From NCBI GenBank assembly GCA_013415575.1, contig JAAEES010000032.1:1-9088 (forward strand): DNA of 9,088 bases. The letters are read 5' to 3'. The position numbers and the translations under genes were made by a program. A model generated the notes under the pieces. That model saw only the letters and a list, made by a program, of their open reading frames with translations. It had not been told where the DNA came from and ran no database searches. The stretch comes from Methanomicrobiales archaeon (GTDB lineage: Archaea > Halobacteriota > Methanomicrobia > Methanomicrobiales > Methanospirillaceae). Numbering within the stretch: position 1 is the stretch's first letter; each line of letters opens with the position of its first letter. Shown here piece by piece: positions 1-7,373 of the stretch.

Positions 1-432
1 GATGTGGAGAGACAGAAATCCCATATTATGAACCAGGAAGTTTCTGCCGCGAACCTTGTGGTGAAGCGGCAGCTCCTGAACACCCAGAAAGACCTCCTTG
101 ATCAGGTCTATTCTGTTGCCCTCTCCTCCATTGCCAGGCTGCCTGAAGATGTTCATAGGGATGTACTGAAAAGTCTCCTTTCGAAGGCCAAAGCAGAGAT
201 CCCTGAAGGCATTGTCCACTGCAACGGGCGGGACAGTGAAACCCTTAACCGGATTCTTGCCGGCGATACCACCCTGAAAGGGTACGTCGCGGGAAAAACC
301 GTTGAGATCGAAGGCGGAATCATCATCGAAAGTACAAACGGTGAGATCCAGATCGATTATAGTTACCGGACATTCCTCGACGAAATCTGGGAGACAGGAT
401 TTAAGGATGCATCTGAAATCCTGTTCGGCTAA
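1..432 (+). CDS. atpE: A-type ATP synthase subunit E, C-terminal part (5' end off the window)
   Basis: Subunit E pairs with subunit H to form the peripheral stalk, which holds the A1 head still against the membrane part while the rotor turns. The reading frame is open from base 1, and 143 residues are visible. The family usually has about 185-205 residues, so roughly the first 45-60, the N-terminal coiled coil, are missing. The visible part begins with the end of a charged helix (to about residue 40), followed by the mixed alpha/beta C-terminal domain that contacts the head. That domain shows the typical GGIIIES segment near residues 105-111 and a closing helix, FLDEIWETG. A GTG at 4 and an ATG at 28 are in frame but are internal codons, not starts. 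The gene is 11 bases upstream of atpC and in the canonical E-C-F-A-B-D order, which supports the call strongly. The function is known from the family; only the fragment is seen here. Confidence 0.93.
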   Translation, partial: DVERQKSHIMNQEVSAANLVVKRQLLNTQKDLLDQVYSVALSSIARLPEDVHRDVLKSLLSKAKAEIPEGIVHCNGRDSETLNRILAGDTTLKGYVAGKTVEIEGGIIIESTNGEIQIDYSYRTFLDEIWETGFKDASEILFG

Positions 433-439
433 GGTGATC
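433..439 (+). promoter_or_regulatory. Ribosome-binding site of atpC
   Basis: GGTGATC lies directly after the atpE stop codon and 4 bases before the ATG at 444. It matches the complement of the 3' end of archaeal 16S rRNA and fixes the atpC start. Confidence 0.75.
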
Positions 440-443
440 GAGG

Positions 444-1499
444 ATGGTTAAATTCAGTGCCGGGCCGGTGCCATACGTCTACGTATGCACGAGAATGCGG
501 GTCAGGAAATCAAAACTTATCCCGAGGGAAGACTATCTCAGGCTGCTCAATATGAGCATTCCCGAAATTACCCGTTTTATCGAAGAGACCCAGTATAAAA
601 AAGAGATAGATGAGCTCGCCTCATCGTTCCATGGGATAGATCTCCTGGAACTGGCTCTTTCCTGGAACCTGGCCAAGGAATACCAGAGCATCCAGGATAT
701 CACCCCCGGAGTGCTCAAGCGATTTACCCAGTCGTATCTCAGAAAGTGGGATATCCAGAATATACTCACCATCTTCAGGGGAAAAGCACAGGGGATGAAA
801 ACAGGCAAAATCAGAGAGATTCTTGTCCCCGGCGGCGAACTTGATAAAGTATTTCTCGACAGGCTGCTGAAGGAAGACTCCCTGGAAAAGATAGTAGAAG
901 CCCTCAGGGGTCAATCGATATATCCTGTCATTGCAGCAGGGATCACCACAGCGATTGAAGAGGAGTCCTTTGCGAAGATTGAAAACGCTCTCTACAAGCA
1001 GTTCTATGAAAATCTCCTTTCTGAGGCGACGAGTGGATTTAAAGGAGGCAGACAGTTCCTTGAGTACATCCTTCTGGATATTGATATGATCAATATCAGG
1101 AACATGTTCAGGCTTCGGGCAGATAAATTGCCGGAAGACGCCAGCACGATGGTGATACCAGGAGGGAGGTTCTCAATTCAGGATTTCCAGGATCTCGTCA
1201 GCATCGAGGACGAAAAAAGTTTCATTGATGCCCTGAAATCAAAAGTGACATTAAAACCACTTCTAGTACTCCTCGATGCGATGACTGGTGAGAGATCCCT
1301 CCGTGAGATCGAGATTGATTTGATCAAAGTGCAGCTCGCCCAGATGGAGTCTTTTTCAAAGATGAAACCATTCTCAATCCATCCCATCCTCACCTACCTT
1401 GAGAAAAAGAAGTATGAGATTTTCAATCTCCGGGCGATCGCCAGGGGGAAGGAAGTCAATCTTCCAACTGACCGGATTCGCGGATACCTGGTGATGTAA
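444..1499 (+). CDS. atpC: A-type ATP synthase subunit C (V-ATPase subunit d homologue)
   Basis: Subunit C is the funnel-shaped socket that couples the central shaft (D and F) to the membrane rotor ring. The protein has 351 residues, within the family's usual 330-380. It is almost entirely alpha-helical and soluble, and no membrane segment is seen. The start YVYVCTRMRVRKSKLI, followed by a segment with IPEITRFIEE, is typical of the vATP-synt_AC39 family. So is the C-terminal stretch with YLEKKKYEIFNLRAIARGK near residues 319-337. The ATG at 444 is supported by a GGTGATC site 4 bases upstream. The gene begins 11 bases after atpE, and its stop is one base before the atpF start, so the two are probably translationally coupled. 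Nothing is truncated or unusual. Confidence 0.96.
   Translation: MVKFSAGPVPYVYVCTRMRVRKSKLIPREDYLRLLNMSIPEITRFIEETQYKKEIDELASSFHGIDLLELALSWNLAKEYQSIQDITPGVLKRFTQSYLRKWDIQNILTIFRGKAQGMKTGKIREILVPGGELDKVFLDRLLKEDSLEKIVEALRGQSIYPVIAAGITTAIEEESFAKIENALYKQFYENLLSEATSGFKGGRQFLEYILLDIDMINIRNMFRLRADKLPEDASTMVIPGGRFSIQDFQDLVSIEDEKSFIDALKSKVTLKPLLVLLDAMTGERSLREIEIDLIKVQLAQMESFSKMKPFSIHPILTYLEKKKYEIFNLRAIARGKEVNLPTDRIRGYLVM
1490..1495 (+). promoter_or_regulatory. Ribosome-binding site of atpF, inside the end of atpC
   Basis: GGTGAT overlaps the last codons of atpC and lies 5 bases before the ATG at 1501. It supports that start and coupling of atpF translation to atpC. Confidence 0.7.
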
Positions 1500-1500
1500 C

Positions 1501-1803
1501 ATGGAGATAGCGGTTGTCGGCAGCAGTGATTTCGTTCTCGGTTTCAGGCTTGCTGGGGTCAGACGGACCTATGCAGCCGAATCGGACGAGAAACTTGTCG
1601 AATACATTACCAGGGTTCTTGACGACGGCACAATTGGAATTCTCGTCCTGCAGAGCAAGGACATGAACAGGATCCCGCGGCGTCTCCAGAACACGCTCGA
1701 AAATTCGGTAAAACCGACGGTCATTGCAGTCGGTGCCGAGGAGGGGGGATTGTCCATGAGGGAGAGAATAAAGCGATCAGTGGGTGTTGATCTGTGGAAG
1801 TAA
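1501..1803 (+). CDS. atpF: A-type ATP synthase subunit F
   Basis: Subunit F binds the side of subunit D in the central rotor shaft and modulates the head. The protein has 100 residues, the usual size for the archaeal family (about 98-110). It opens with a Rossmann-like beta strand and glycine turn (MEIAVVGSSDFVLGFRLAGV), has a middle strand IGILVLQS (about 45-52), and a TVIAVG strand near 73-78. It ends in a short amphipathic helix closing with GVDLWK, as in other archaeal F subunits. The start is one base after the atpC stop, with GGTGAT upstream. The last 10 bases overlap the start of atpA in another frame. The small size gives few motifs, but sequence character and position between atpC and atpA leave little doubt. 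Confidence 0.94.
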   Translation: MEIAVVGSSDFVLGFRLAGVRRTYAAESDEKLVEYITRVLDDGTIGILVLQSKDMNRIPRRLQNTLENSVKPTVIAVGAEEGGLSMRERIKRSVGVDLWK

Positions 1804-3557
1804 AAGAGAAGAAAGAAAAAGGCCAGGAAGGAGTCCTCAGGAGGATTGCCGGCCCTGTCGTCACTGCGGTCAATATTGATGCGCATATGTATGATGTGGT
1901 GAAGGTCGGCCATGAGGAGCTGATGGGAGAGGTCATCAAGATCCAGGGTGATGAGACCATCATCCAGGTCTACGAAGATACCTCAGGGATCAGACCCGGA
2001 GAACCCGTGACCAACACGGGGCTTTCTCTCGCCGTGGAGCTCGGTCCGGGACTCCTGACCAGTATTTATGACGGGATACAGAGGCCCCTGTCCGTACTAG
2101 TGGACAAGATGGGAGATTTCATCCAGCGGGGGGTCTCCGCACCCGGGCTTGATCACCAGAAGAAATGGGAATTCAGGCCCCTTGTAAAGGAAGGAGACAA
2201 GGTATCTCCCGGCACAATCATCGGGGAGGTCCAGGAGACGAACATCGTCCACCGGATCCTTGTTCCGCCAAATGTGCAGGGAGGAACCGTAAAGAGTATC
2301 AAAACGGGATCTTTCACCGTTGAGGAGATCGTCTGCACTCTCGATACGGGGACACAACTCGCGATGATGCAGAAGTGGCCGGTCCGTGTACCACGCCCGG
2401 TCACGGAGAAGATGAACCCAACCATCCCGCTCATCACCGGGCAGCGGATCCTCGACGGCCTGTTTCCGATTGCCAAGGGAGGCACCGCCGCGATTCCCGG
2501 TCCGTTCGGGAGCGGAAAGACGGTCACCCAGCAGCAGCTCGCCAAGTGGAGTGACGCGGAGATCGTGGTCTACATCGGCTGCGGAGAACGTGGAAACGAG
2601 ATGACCGAGGTGCTGACCGAATTTCCGGAACTCGAGGATCCCAAGACCGGAAAGCCACTCATGGAGAGGACGGTGCTTATCGCAAACACGAGCAACATGC
2701 CGGTCGCTGCCCGTGAAGCATCGGTATACACCGGCATCACCATCGCCGAATATTTCCGCGATATGGGGTATGACGTCTCGCTGATGGCAGACTCAACCTC
2801 CCGGTGGGCAGAGGCGATGAGGGAGATATCATCCCGGCTGGAAGAGATGCCTGGAGAAGAGGGGTACCCGGCATACCTTGCCGCCCGGCTCTCGGAGTTC
2901 TATGAGCGGGCTGGCCTGGTCAGGACCCTCTCCGGGAATAACGGGTCGGTCTCGGTCATCGGTGCTGTATCCCCGCCCGGAGGAGATTTCTCCGAGCCGG
3001 TCACCCAGAACACGCTTCGTATCGTGAAGGTCTTCTGGGCACTGGATGCAAAACTGTCCCAGCGCCGGCACTTCCCGGCCATCAACTGGCTCAATTCGTA
3101 CTCGCTCTACCTCGACACGCTCCATGACTGGTATGACAAGGAAGTCTCGCCTGAATGGAACGTGCTCCGGTCCTGGGCTATGGAGGTTCTCCAGAAAGAG
3201 GCCGAACTCCAGGAGATCGTCCAGCTGGTCGGATCTGATGCCCTCCCCGAGGCAGAGCAGCTGACCATCGAGATCGCACGGATGATCCGTGAGATATTCC
3301 TGCAGCAGAATGCGTATGACGCGGTTGATACATTCTGTGACATGGCAAAACAGTACGACATGATGAAAGCGATCAAGGGTTTTGCAGACCTCGCCTATGG
3401 AGCACAGACTGCAGGGGTGTCCCCGGCGCAGATCATCTCCATCAAATCCAAGAACGATCTGCCCCAGATCAAGTTCATCAAGGACTACAGGCCTGAGCTG
3501 GAACGGATCCAGAAGAGTATGGATAGTGAAATCAATATCCTGAGGTCGTCGGCATGA
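1794..3557 (+). CDS. atpA: A-type ATP synthase catalytic subunit A
   Basis: This is the catalytic subunit: three copies alternate with three B subunits in the A1 head and make or split ATP (EC 7.1.2.2). The protein has 587 residues, normal for the family (about 575-600). Visible parts are an N-terminal beta barrel (about 14-85) and the A-type non-homologous insert (about 115-205). The P-loop GPFGSGKT is at 236-243 and CGERGNE at 263-269. The Walker B strand VSLMAD ends at D333 and is followed by STSRW. SPPGGDFSEPVTQNT is at 393-407, and a helical C-terminal domain follows. No intein interrupts the P-loop, although some archaeal homologues carry one there. The start is a GTG at 1794 overlapping the atpF stop by 10 bases, with a weak GGTG at 1783-1786. 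The next in-frame ATG is at residue 32, inside the barrel, so the GTG is preferred. The stop overlaps the atpB ATG by four bases (ATGA). Confidence 0.98.
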   Translation: MEVKEKKEKGQEGVLRRIAGPVVTAVNIDAHMYDVVKVGHEELMGEVIKIQGDETIIQVYEDTSGIRPGEPVTNTGLSLAVELGPGLLTSIYDGIQRPLSVLVDKMGDFIQRGVSAPGLDHQKKWEFRPLVKEGDKVSPGTIIGEVQETNIVHRILVPPNVQGGTVKSIKTGSFTVEEIVCTLDTGTQLAMMQKWPVRVPRPVTEKMNPTIPLITGQRILDGLFPIAKGGTAAIPGPFGSGKTVTQQQLAKWSDAEIVVYIGCGERGNEMTEVLTEFPELEDPKTGKPLMERTVLIANTSNMPVAAREASVYTGITIAEYFRDMGYDVSLMADSTSRWAEAMREISSRLEEMPGEEGYPAYLAARLSEFYERAGLVRTLSGNNGSVSVIGAVSPPGGDFSEPVTQNTLRIVKVFWALDAKLSQRRHFPAINWLNSYSLYLDTLHDWYDKEVSPEWNVLRSWAMEVLQKEAELQEIVQLVGSDALPEAEQLTIEIARMIREIFLQQNAYDAVDTFCDMAKQYDMMKAIKGFADLAYGAQTAGVSPAQIISIKSKNDLPQIKFIKDYRPELERIQKSMDSEINILRSSA

Positions 3558-4945
3558 AGGAGTATCGAACGATATCAAAGATCGCCGGCCCCCTGGTCTT
3601 TGTCGAGAAGACTGAACCCGTCGGATACGGTGAACTCGTAAATATCGTACTGTTTGACGGAACCATCAAGCGCGGCCAGGTCCTGGACACGAGTGACGAC
3701 CTGGTGGTCGTTCAGGTCTTCGAGACCACGGCAGGTATCGGCAAGGACAGCGGGATCCGGTTCCTGGGAGAGACCATCAAGATGCCGGTCGGAAAGGAGA
3801 TGCTCGGCCGTATCCTTTCAGGAGGGGGAAAACCTATCGACGGTGGCCCGGAAATCATGCCTGAAAAGAGGCTCGATATCACCGGTGCTGCGATCAATCC
3901 CTATGCCAGGGCATCGCCTGAGGAGTTCATCCAGACAGGGATCTCCACAATTGACGGAACAAACACCCTGGTCCGGGGACAGAAACTTCCGATCTTCTCC
4001 GGTGCAGGACTGCCCCACAACAACATTGCCCTCCAGATCGCGCGACAATCAAAGGTGCTCGGCTCGCAGGAGGCCTTTGCCGTTGTATTTGCTGCGATGG
4101 GCATCACGAAAGAAGAAGCCAACCACTTCATGCATGACTTTGAGCGGACCGGAGCTCTTGAACGGGCGGTTGTCTTCCTCAACCTCGCCGATGACCCCGC
4201 AGTCGAGCGTATCATCACTCCGCGCCTTGCCCTGACCACTGCCGAGTACCTTGCATTTGAACTCGACATGCACGTACTGGTCATCCTGACTGACATGACC
4301 AACTACTGTGAGGCTCTCCGTCAGATAGGGGCTGCCCGGGAAGAGGTGCCGGGCCGGAGAGGATATCCGGGGTACATGTACACTGATCTTGCCGGTATCT
4401 ACGAGCGGGCAGGGATCATCAAGGGCAAGAAGGGCTCGATTACGCAGTTCCCGATCCTCACGATGCCGGGTGATGATATCACCCACCCGATCCCGGATCT
4501 GACAGGATACATTACAGAAGGACAGATTGTGGTCTCACGTGAGCTCCACAGGAAGGGCATTTATCCACCAATCAATGTTCTTCCGTCTCTCTCCCGTCTG
4601 ATGAACCTTGGTATCGGGAAAGAGCACACCCGTGAGGACCACAAGAAGGTCTCAGACCAGCTCTATGCCGCCTATGCCGAAGGAAACGATCTCCGGGGCC
4701 TGGTTGCTATCGTCGGAAAAGATGCGCTTTCAGAGCGCGACAGGATGTTTCTTGAGTTTGCTGACCTGTTTGAGAACCGGTTCGTCCGCCAGGGATACAA
4801 TGAGGATCGATCGATCTTCGAGACGCTCGATGGTGGATGGAATCTCCTTGCAACACTCCCGGTCGAGCAGCTTGTCCGTATCGACCGTGACCTGATAAAC
4901 AAGTATCACCCAAAGTTCAGACAGGAAGCAAAGGAACAGGGGTAA
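3554..4945 (+). CDS. atpB: A-type ATP synthase non-catalytic subunit B
   Basis: Subunit B alternates with A in the head, binds nucleotide without hydrolysing it, and forms the other half of the catalytic interface. The protein has 463 residues, the normal family length. It has an N-terminal beta barrel (about 5-75) and the degenerate nucleotide-binding loop SGAGLPHN at 149-156 in place of a Walker A motif, which marks it as B rather than A. Other landmarks are ILTDMTNYCEALR near 244-256, PGRRGYPGYMYTDLA at 266-280, and TMPGDDITHPIPDL at 303-316. A helical C-terminal domain ends the protein. The ATG overlaps the atpA stop (ATGA), and GAGGT lies 7 bases upstream within the end of atpA. This coupling suits the 3:3 stoichiometry of A and B. 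Nothing unusual is seen. Confidence 0.98.
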   Translation: MKEYRTISKIAGPLVFVEKTEPVGYGELVNIVLFDGTIKRGQVLDTSDDLVVVQVFETTAGIGKDSGIRFLGETIKMPVGKEMLGRILSGGGKPIDGGPEIMPEKRLDITGAAINPYARASPEEFIQTGISTIDGTNTLVRGQKLPIFSGAGLPHNNIALQIARQSKVLGSQEAFAVVFAAMGITKEEANHFMHDFERTGALERAVVFLNLADDPAVERIITPRLALTTAEYLAFELDMHVLVILTDMTNYCEALRQIGAAREEVPGRRGYPGYMYTDLAGIYERAGIIKGKKGSITQFPILTMPGDDITHPIPDLTGYITEGQIVVSRELHRKGIYPPINVLPSLSRLMNLGIGKEHTREDHKKVSDQLYAAYAEGNDLRGLVAIVGKDALSERDRMFLEFADLFENRFVRQGYNEDRSIFETLDGGWNLLATLPVEQLVRIDRDLINKYHPKFRQEAKEQG

Positions 4946-4951
4946 TGGGAC

Positions 4952-5578
4952 ATGGCACTGCGCGATATCAAGCCCACACGATCGGAACTCATCAACCTGA
5001 AACGGCGGATAGCACTGTCAGAGCGTGGGTATAAGATCCTCAAGATGAAGCGCGATGGCCTGATCATAGAATTTTTCAAGGTACTCGAAACGGCGAAAGA
5101 CAGCCAGAGCGATCTCCTGGACAAGTACGAGCGTGCCATTCAGATGATAGCCTTTGCAAACACTGTTGAAGGGACGATCGGGGTAAAATCGGCAGCATTC
5201 TCTGTCCAGGAGGTCCCTGATATCACGCTTGCAAGCAAGAATATCATGGGCGTGGTTGTTCCCGAGATAGAGTCTTCAAAAGTGAAAAAGAGTCTTGTTG
5301 ACCGCGGTTACGGTCTCCTGGGGACTACCTCGGTTATCGACGAGGCAGCATCGTCCTATGAAGACCTGGTGGAGTCAATTATCGAGAGTGCCGAGATCGA
5401 GACTACCATGAAGAAGCTCCTGGATGAGATCGAGTCCACGAAACGACGGGTGAACGCCCTGGAGTTCAAGGTGATTCCGGAACTCACCGAAGCGCGTGAT
5501 TTTATCAAGATGCGGCTTGATGAGATGGAGCGGGAAGAGCTTTTCAGGCTGAAGAAAATAAAGGCCAGGAACATGTGA
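4952..5578 (+). CDS. atpD: A-type ATP synthase subunit D (central shaft)
   Basis: Subunit D is the long coiled-coil axle that turns inside the A3B3 head and transmits torque to subunit C and the membrane ring. The protein has 208 residues, typical of the family (about 200-220). The family signature PTRSELINLKRRI is at 8-20, at the start of the first long helix (about 10-72). A less helical middle follows (about 75-130, with VVVPEIE at 101-107). The second long helix (about 132-200) carries TKRRVNALEFKVIPEL at 163-178. The ATG at 4952 is six bases after the atpB stop, with a purine-rich AGGGG about 9 bases upstream. An ATG at 4945-4947 overlapping the atpB stop is in another frame and is not the start. 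atpD is the last ATP synthase gene here, with pgk 16 bases on. Confidence 0.97.
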   Translation: MALRDIKPTRSELINLKRRIALSERGYKILKMKRDGLIIEFFKVLETAKDSQSDLLDKYERAIQMIAFANTVEGTIGVKSAAFSVQEVPDITLASKNIMGVVVPEIESSKVKKSLVDRGYGLLGTTSVIDEAASSYEDLVESIIESAEIETTMKKLLDEIESTKRRVNALEFKVIPELTEARDFIKMRLDEMEREELFRLKKIKARNM

Positions 5579-5582
5579 TCCG

Positions 5583-5587
5583 GGAGG
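5583..5587 (+). promoter_or_regulatory. Ribosome-binding site of pgk
   Basis: GGAGG lies in the 16-base gap between atpD and pgk, 7 bases before the ATG at 5595. It supports that start. The gap is too small to hold a separate promoter, so pgk is probably read from the ATP synthase transcript. Confidence 0.7.
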
Positions 5588-5594
5588 AAGAGGT

Positions 5595-6812
5595 ATGGTG
5601 AAGATTGGACGGCTGAGCGAGACGCCGTATGCGGGAAAAACGGTCCTGCTGAGGCTTGATTTAAACTCCCCCATCGATCCCTCCTCCCTCACCATTCTTG
5701 ACGACAAACGGTTCAGGGAGCATGTTCCTACGGTTCAGGCTCTGATAGAATCTCGGCTGGTGATCCTGACCCACCAGAGTCGGCCGGGAAAGAAGGACTT
5801 CACCACTCTCGAGGGCCACGCCGAGAAGCTCGAATATCTTATCGGACGTCCTGTCCGCTACATCGACGACATCTTCGGACGGTGCGCCCGGGAATCGGTC
5901 CGGTCACTACGCCCCGGGGATGTCCTGATGCTCGAGAACGTCCGGTTCAATGCCGAGGAGAACCTCACGGCAAAGTCGGAAGAAGCCGCCAAGTTCCATA
6001 TCGTCCGGAATCTGGCGTCGTTCGGTGATCTCTTTGTGAATGACGCGTTCGGCACTGCACACAGGTCACAACCGACCATGGTCGGTCTGCCGATGATCAT
6101 GCGATCCGTCGCCGGACTCCTGATGGAGAAAGAGGTGCTTACGCTTTCCCGGGTCTTTGAGAACGCACCCCGGCCGATTTGTGTTGTTCTCGGGGGTACC
6201 AAGGCCGACGATTCGATCGCTGTCGCATCACACATGCTTGAACACCGGATTGCAGACCAGGTGATTGTGACCGGGGTTATCGCCAACATATTCCTCTCCG
6301 CAGGGGGTTACGATATCGGACAGCCCTCCCTGCAGCTCATCCACCAGCTGAAATACGACAAGGAAATCAGGGTTGCCCAGGAGCTCCTGAAGAAGTATCC
6401 CGACAAGATCATCCTTCCGGAATGGGTGGCGGTCAGGGAAGGCGGTATCCGGACCGAATACCGGGTCACGGCAATTCCCAAGGATGCTCCCATCCTCGAT
6501 CTCGGGATGGATTCCGTGCTGGTTCTGGCTGAGCGCATCAGAACTGCGGGAACGGTCGTCTTCAACGGCCCTGCCGGTGTCTTCGAAGATGCTGATTTTG
6601 CCACCGGTACGTATGAACTCCTGAAGGCCGCTTCAGAGGCCCAGTTCTCGATTATCGGCGGGGGTCACACCGCCGCAGTCGCGGATAAGCTGGGAATCGA
6701 GGATGATTTCAGCCATATATCTACCGGCGGCGGGGCCTGTATCGAGTTCCTGACCGGGAAGAAGCTCCCGGCTGTGGCTGCCCTCGAGCGATCAAAAGAG
6801 TTGTTCGGGTAA
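5595..6812 (+). CDS. pgk: Phosphoglycerate kinase (EC 2.7.2.3)
   Basis: This enzyme moves phosphate between ATP and 3-phosphoglycerate, giving 1,3-bisphosphoglycerate. In methanogens it works mainly in the gluconeogenic, ATP-consuming direction in the cytoplasm. The protein has 405 residues, normal for the family. The N-terminal, phosphoglycerate-binding domain has RLDLNSP (20-26), HQSRPGKKD (60-68), LENVRF (113-118) and NDAFGTAHR (149-157). The C-terminal, nucleotide-binding domain has GGTKADDS (200-207, with the conserved lysine at 203), NGPAGVFE (324-331), GGGHT (355-359) and STGGGA (376-381). GGGHT in place of the bacterial GGGDS, and NGPAG in place of NGPMG, fit the archaeal branch. The ATG is supported by GGAGG upstream. 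The gene follows atpD by 16 bases and is probably cotranscribed with it. A hairpin with a T-rich flank follows the stop. Confidence 0.97.
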   Translation: MVKIGRLSETPYAGKTVLLRLDLNSPIDPSSLTILDDKRFREHVPTVQALIESRLVILTHQSRPGKKDFTTLEGHAEKLEYLIGRPVRYIDDIFGRCARESVRSLRPGDVLMLENVRFNAEENLTAKSEEAAKFHIVRNLASFGDLFVNDAFGTAHRSQPTMVGLPMIMRSVAGLLMEKEVLTLSRVFENAPRPICVVLGGTKADDSIAVASHMLEHRIADQVIVTGVIANIFLSAGGYDIGQPSLQLIHQLKYDKEIRVAQELLKKYPDKIILPEWVAVREGGIRTEYRVTAIPKDAPILDLGMDSVLVLAERIRTAGTVVFNGPAGVFEDADFATGTYELLKAASEAQFSIIGGGHTAAVADKLGIEDDFSHISTGGGACIEFLTGKKLPAVAALERSKELFG

Positions 6813-6820
6813 AGAGAAGA

Positions 6821-6862
6821 TTTTGTTTTCTGTACGGGAATGATCCCGCACGTCCTTATTTT
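6821..6862 (+). terminator. Probable terminator between pgk and the convergent membrane-protein gene
   Basis: A T-rich stretch at 6821-6830 is followed by a small hairpin. CGGGA at 6835-6839 pairs with TCCCG at 6844-6848 across a 4-base loop; two more outer pairs follow after one mismatch. TTATTTT at 6856-6862 comes next on the + strand. This suits termination of the atp-pgk transcript. On the - strand the downstream side is A-rich, so the hairpin alone would be a poor terminator for the opposing gene. The stem is short; archaeal termination depends mostly on T tracts. Confidence 0.5.
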
Positions 6863-7299
6863 CCACTCGTCCGCATCTTCAATGATGGCAGCAGCTTCAG
6901 TGAAGGAATACGGGTTGATGTGCCCATCAGACCTGGCACAGGTGCGGGCATTCCGCTCTCCCTGTTCTTCGAACGAAGGAGGTTATACACCGCAGCTGAA
7001 AACAGCATCGCCGTGACGAGGAAGAGGAAGAGCCCGAAGAGCAGGGTGATACCCCCAATCAGCATAATCCTCACTGGCTGGAATACCATGTATCCGCCGA
7101 TGATGTAGAGTGGCCAGTAGAAAATCACCGAGATTCTGGTAAACTCCACCGGGCTCCAGAGGCTCCTATCCCGTTCCCCTTCGTTGCTCACCGGGAACCT
7201 GTCAATCATAACCCCCAGGCGGAGCAGCACGGCCGTGAGCATGAGGCTGACAACCGCTCCGATGATGATACCAATGATAAAAAGTTCTTCCATGATCAT
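6856..7299 (-). CDS. Small predicted membrane protein, function unknown
   Basis: I do not recognise this protein. It has 147 residues from the ATG at 7299. Three hydrophobic segments are visible: about 6-30, 56-74, and a long one at 77-108. A charged loop (about 33-54, with GERDRSLWSP) separates the first two. The tail from 109 is basic and proline-rich and has no hydrophobic segment. It is probably an integral membrane protein with two to four spans, and no catalytic motif is seen. A second ATG two codons in (7293) has AGGG 6 bases upstream and may be the true start. The predicted promoter on the - strand (TATA at 7333-7326) would begin transcription near 7303, giving a nearly leaderless message that fits either ATG. 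The gene converges on pgk and is divergent from the RHH gene. Hydrophobic periodicity, a promoter and start signals support a real gene. Confidence 0.75.
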   Translation of the reverse strand: MIMEELFIIGIIIGAVVSLMLTAVLLRLGVMIDRFPVSNEGERDRSLWSPVEFTRISVIFYWPLYIIGGYMVFQPVRIMLIGGITLLFGLFLFLVTAMLFSAAVYNLLRSKNRESGMPAPVPGLMGTSTRIPSLKLLPSLKMRTSGK

Positions 7300-7325
7300 C
7301 CCTGAAGTGTTATTCGGTTGAAAAA

Positions 7326-7333
7326 TATATAAA
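7326..7333 (-). promoter_or_regulatory. TATA box for the membrane-protein gene
   Basis: Read on the - strand this is TTTATATA, a near-ideal archaeal TATA box. The bases just upstream (7340-7334, AGAATAC) are A-rich, as a BRE would be. A start about 26 bases downstream falls near 7303, four bases before the first ATG. Confidence 0.65.
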
Positions 7334-7351
7334 GTATTCTTTAAGTAATAC
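7334..7351 (+). repeat. 18-bp repeat copy A in the divergent promoter region, candidate operator
   Basis: GTATTCTTTAAGTAATAC matches copy B (7374-7391) at 15 of 18 positions, including an exact 10-base block, TAAGTAATAC. It is also a near-palindrome: seven of nine base pairs match. It abuts the - strand TATA box and covers its presumed BRE, so a protein bound here would block that promoter. The operator role is inference. Confidence 0.55.
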
Positions 7352-7373
7352 CTATAGAATTCTTCTCCTTTCG

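Noticed and set aside
2499..2522. Possible intein site at the atpA P-loop
   Set aside because: Some archaeal atpA genes carry an intein here, but this P-loop is continuous and the protein has normal length.
2829..3578. A 249-residue open frame on the - strand
   Set aside because: It lies wholly antisense to the conserved C-terminal half of atpA. Long antisense frames are common in GC-rich genes, and the translation shows no domain pattern.
3654..4235. A 193-residue + strand frame inside atpB
   Set aside because: It is an out-of-frame shadow, rich in S, R and P, of the clearly coding atpB frame, with no ribosome-binding site.
4945..4947. ATG overlapping the atpB stop as a start for atpD
   Set aside because: It is not in the atpD frame. 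The ATG at 4952 gives the conserved N terminus.
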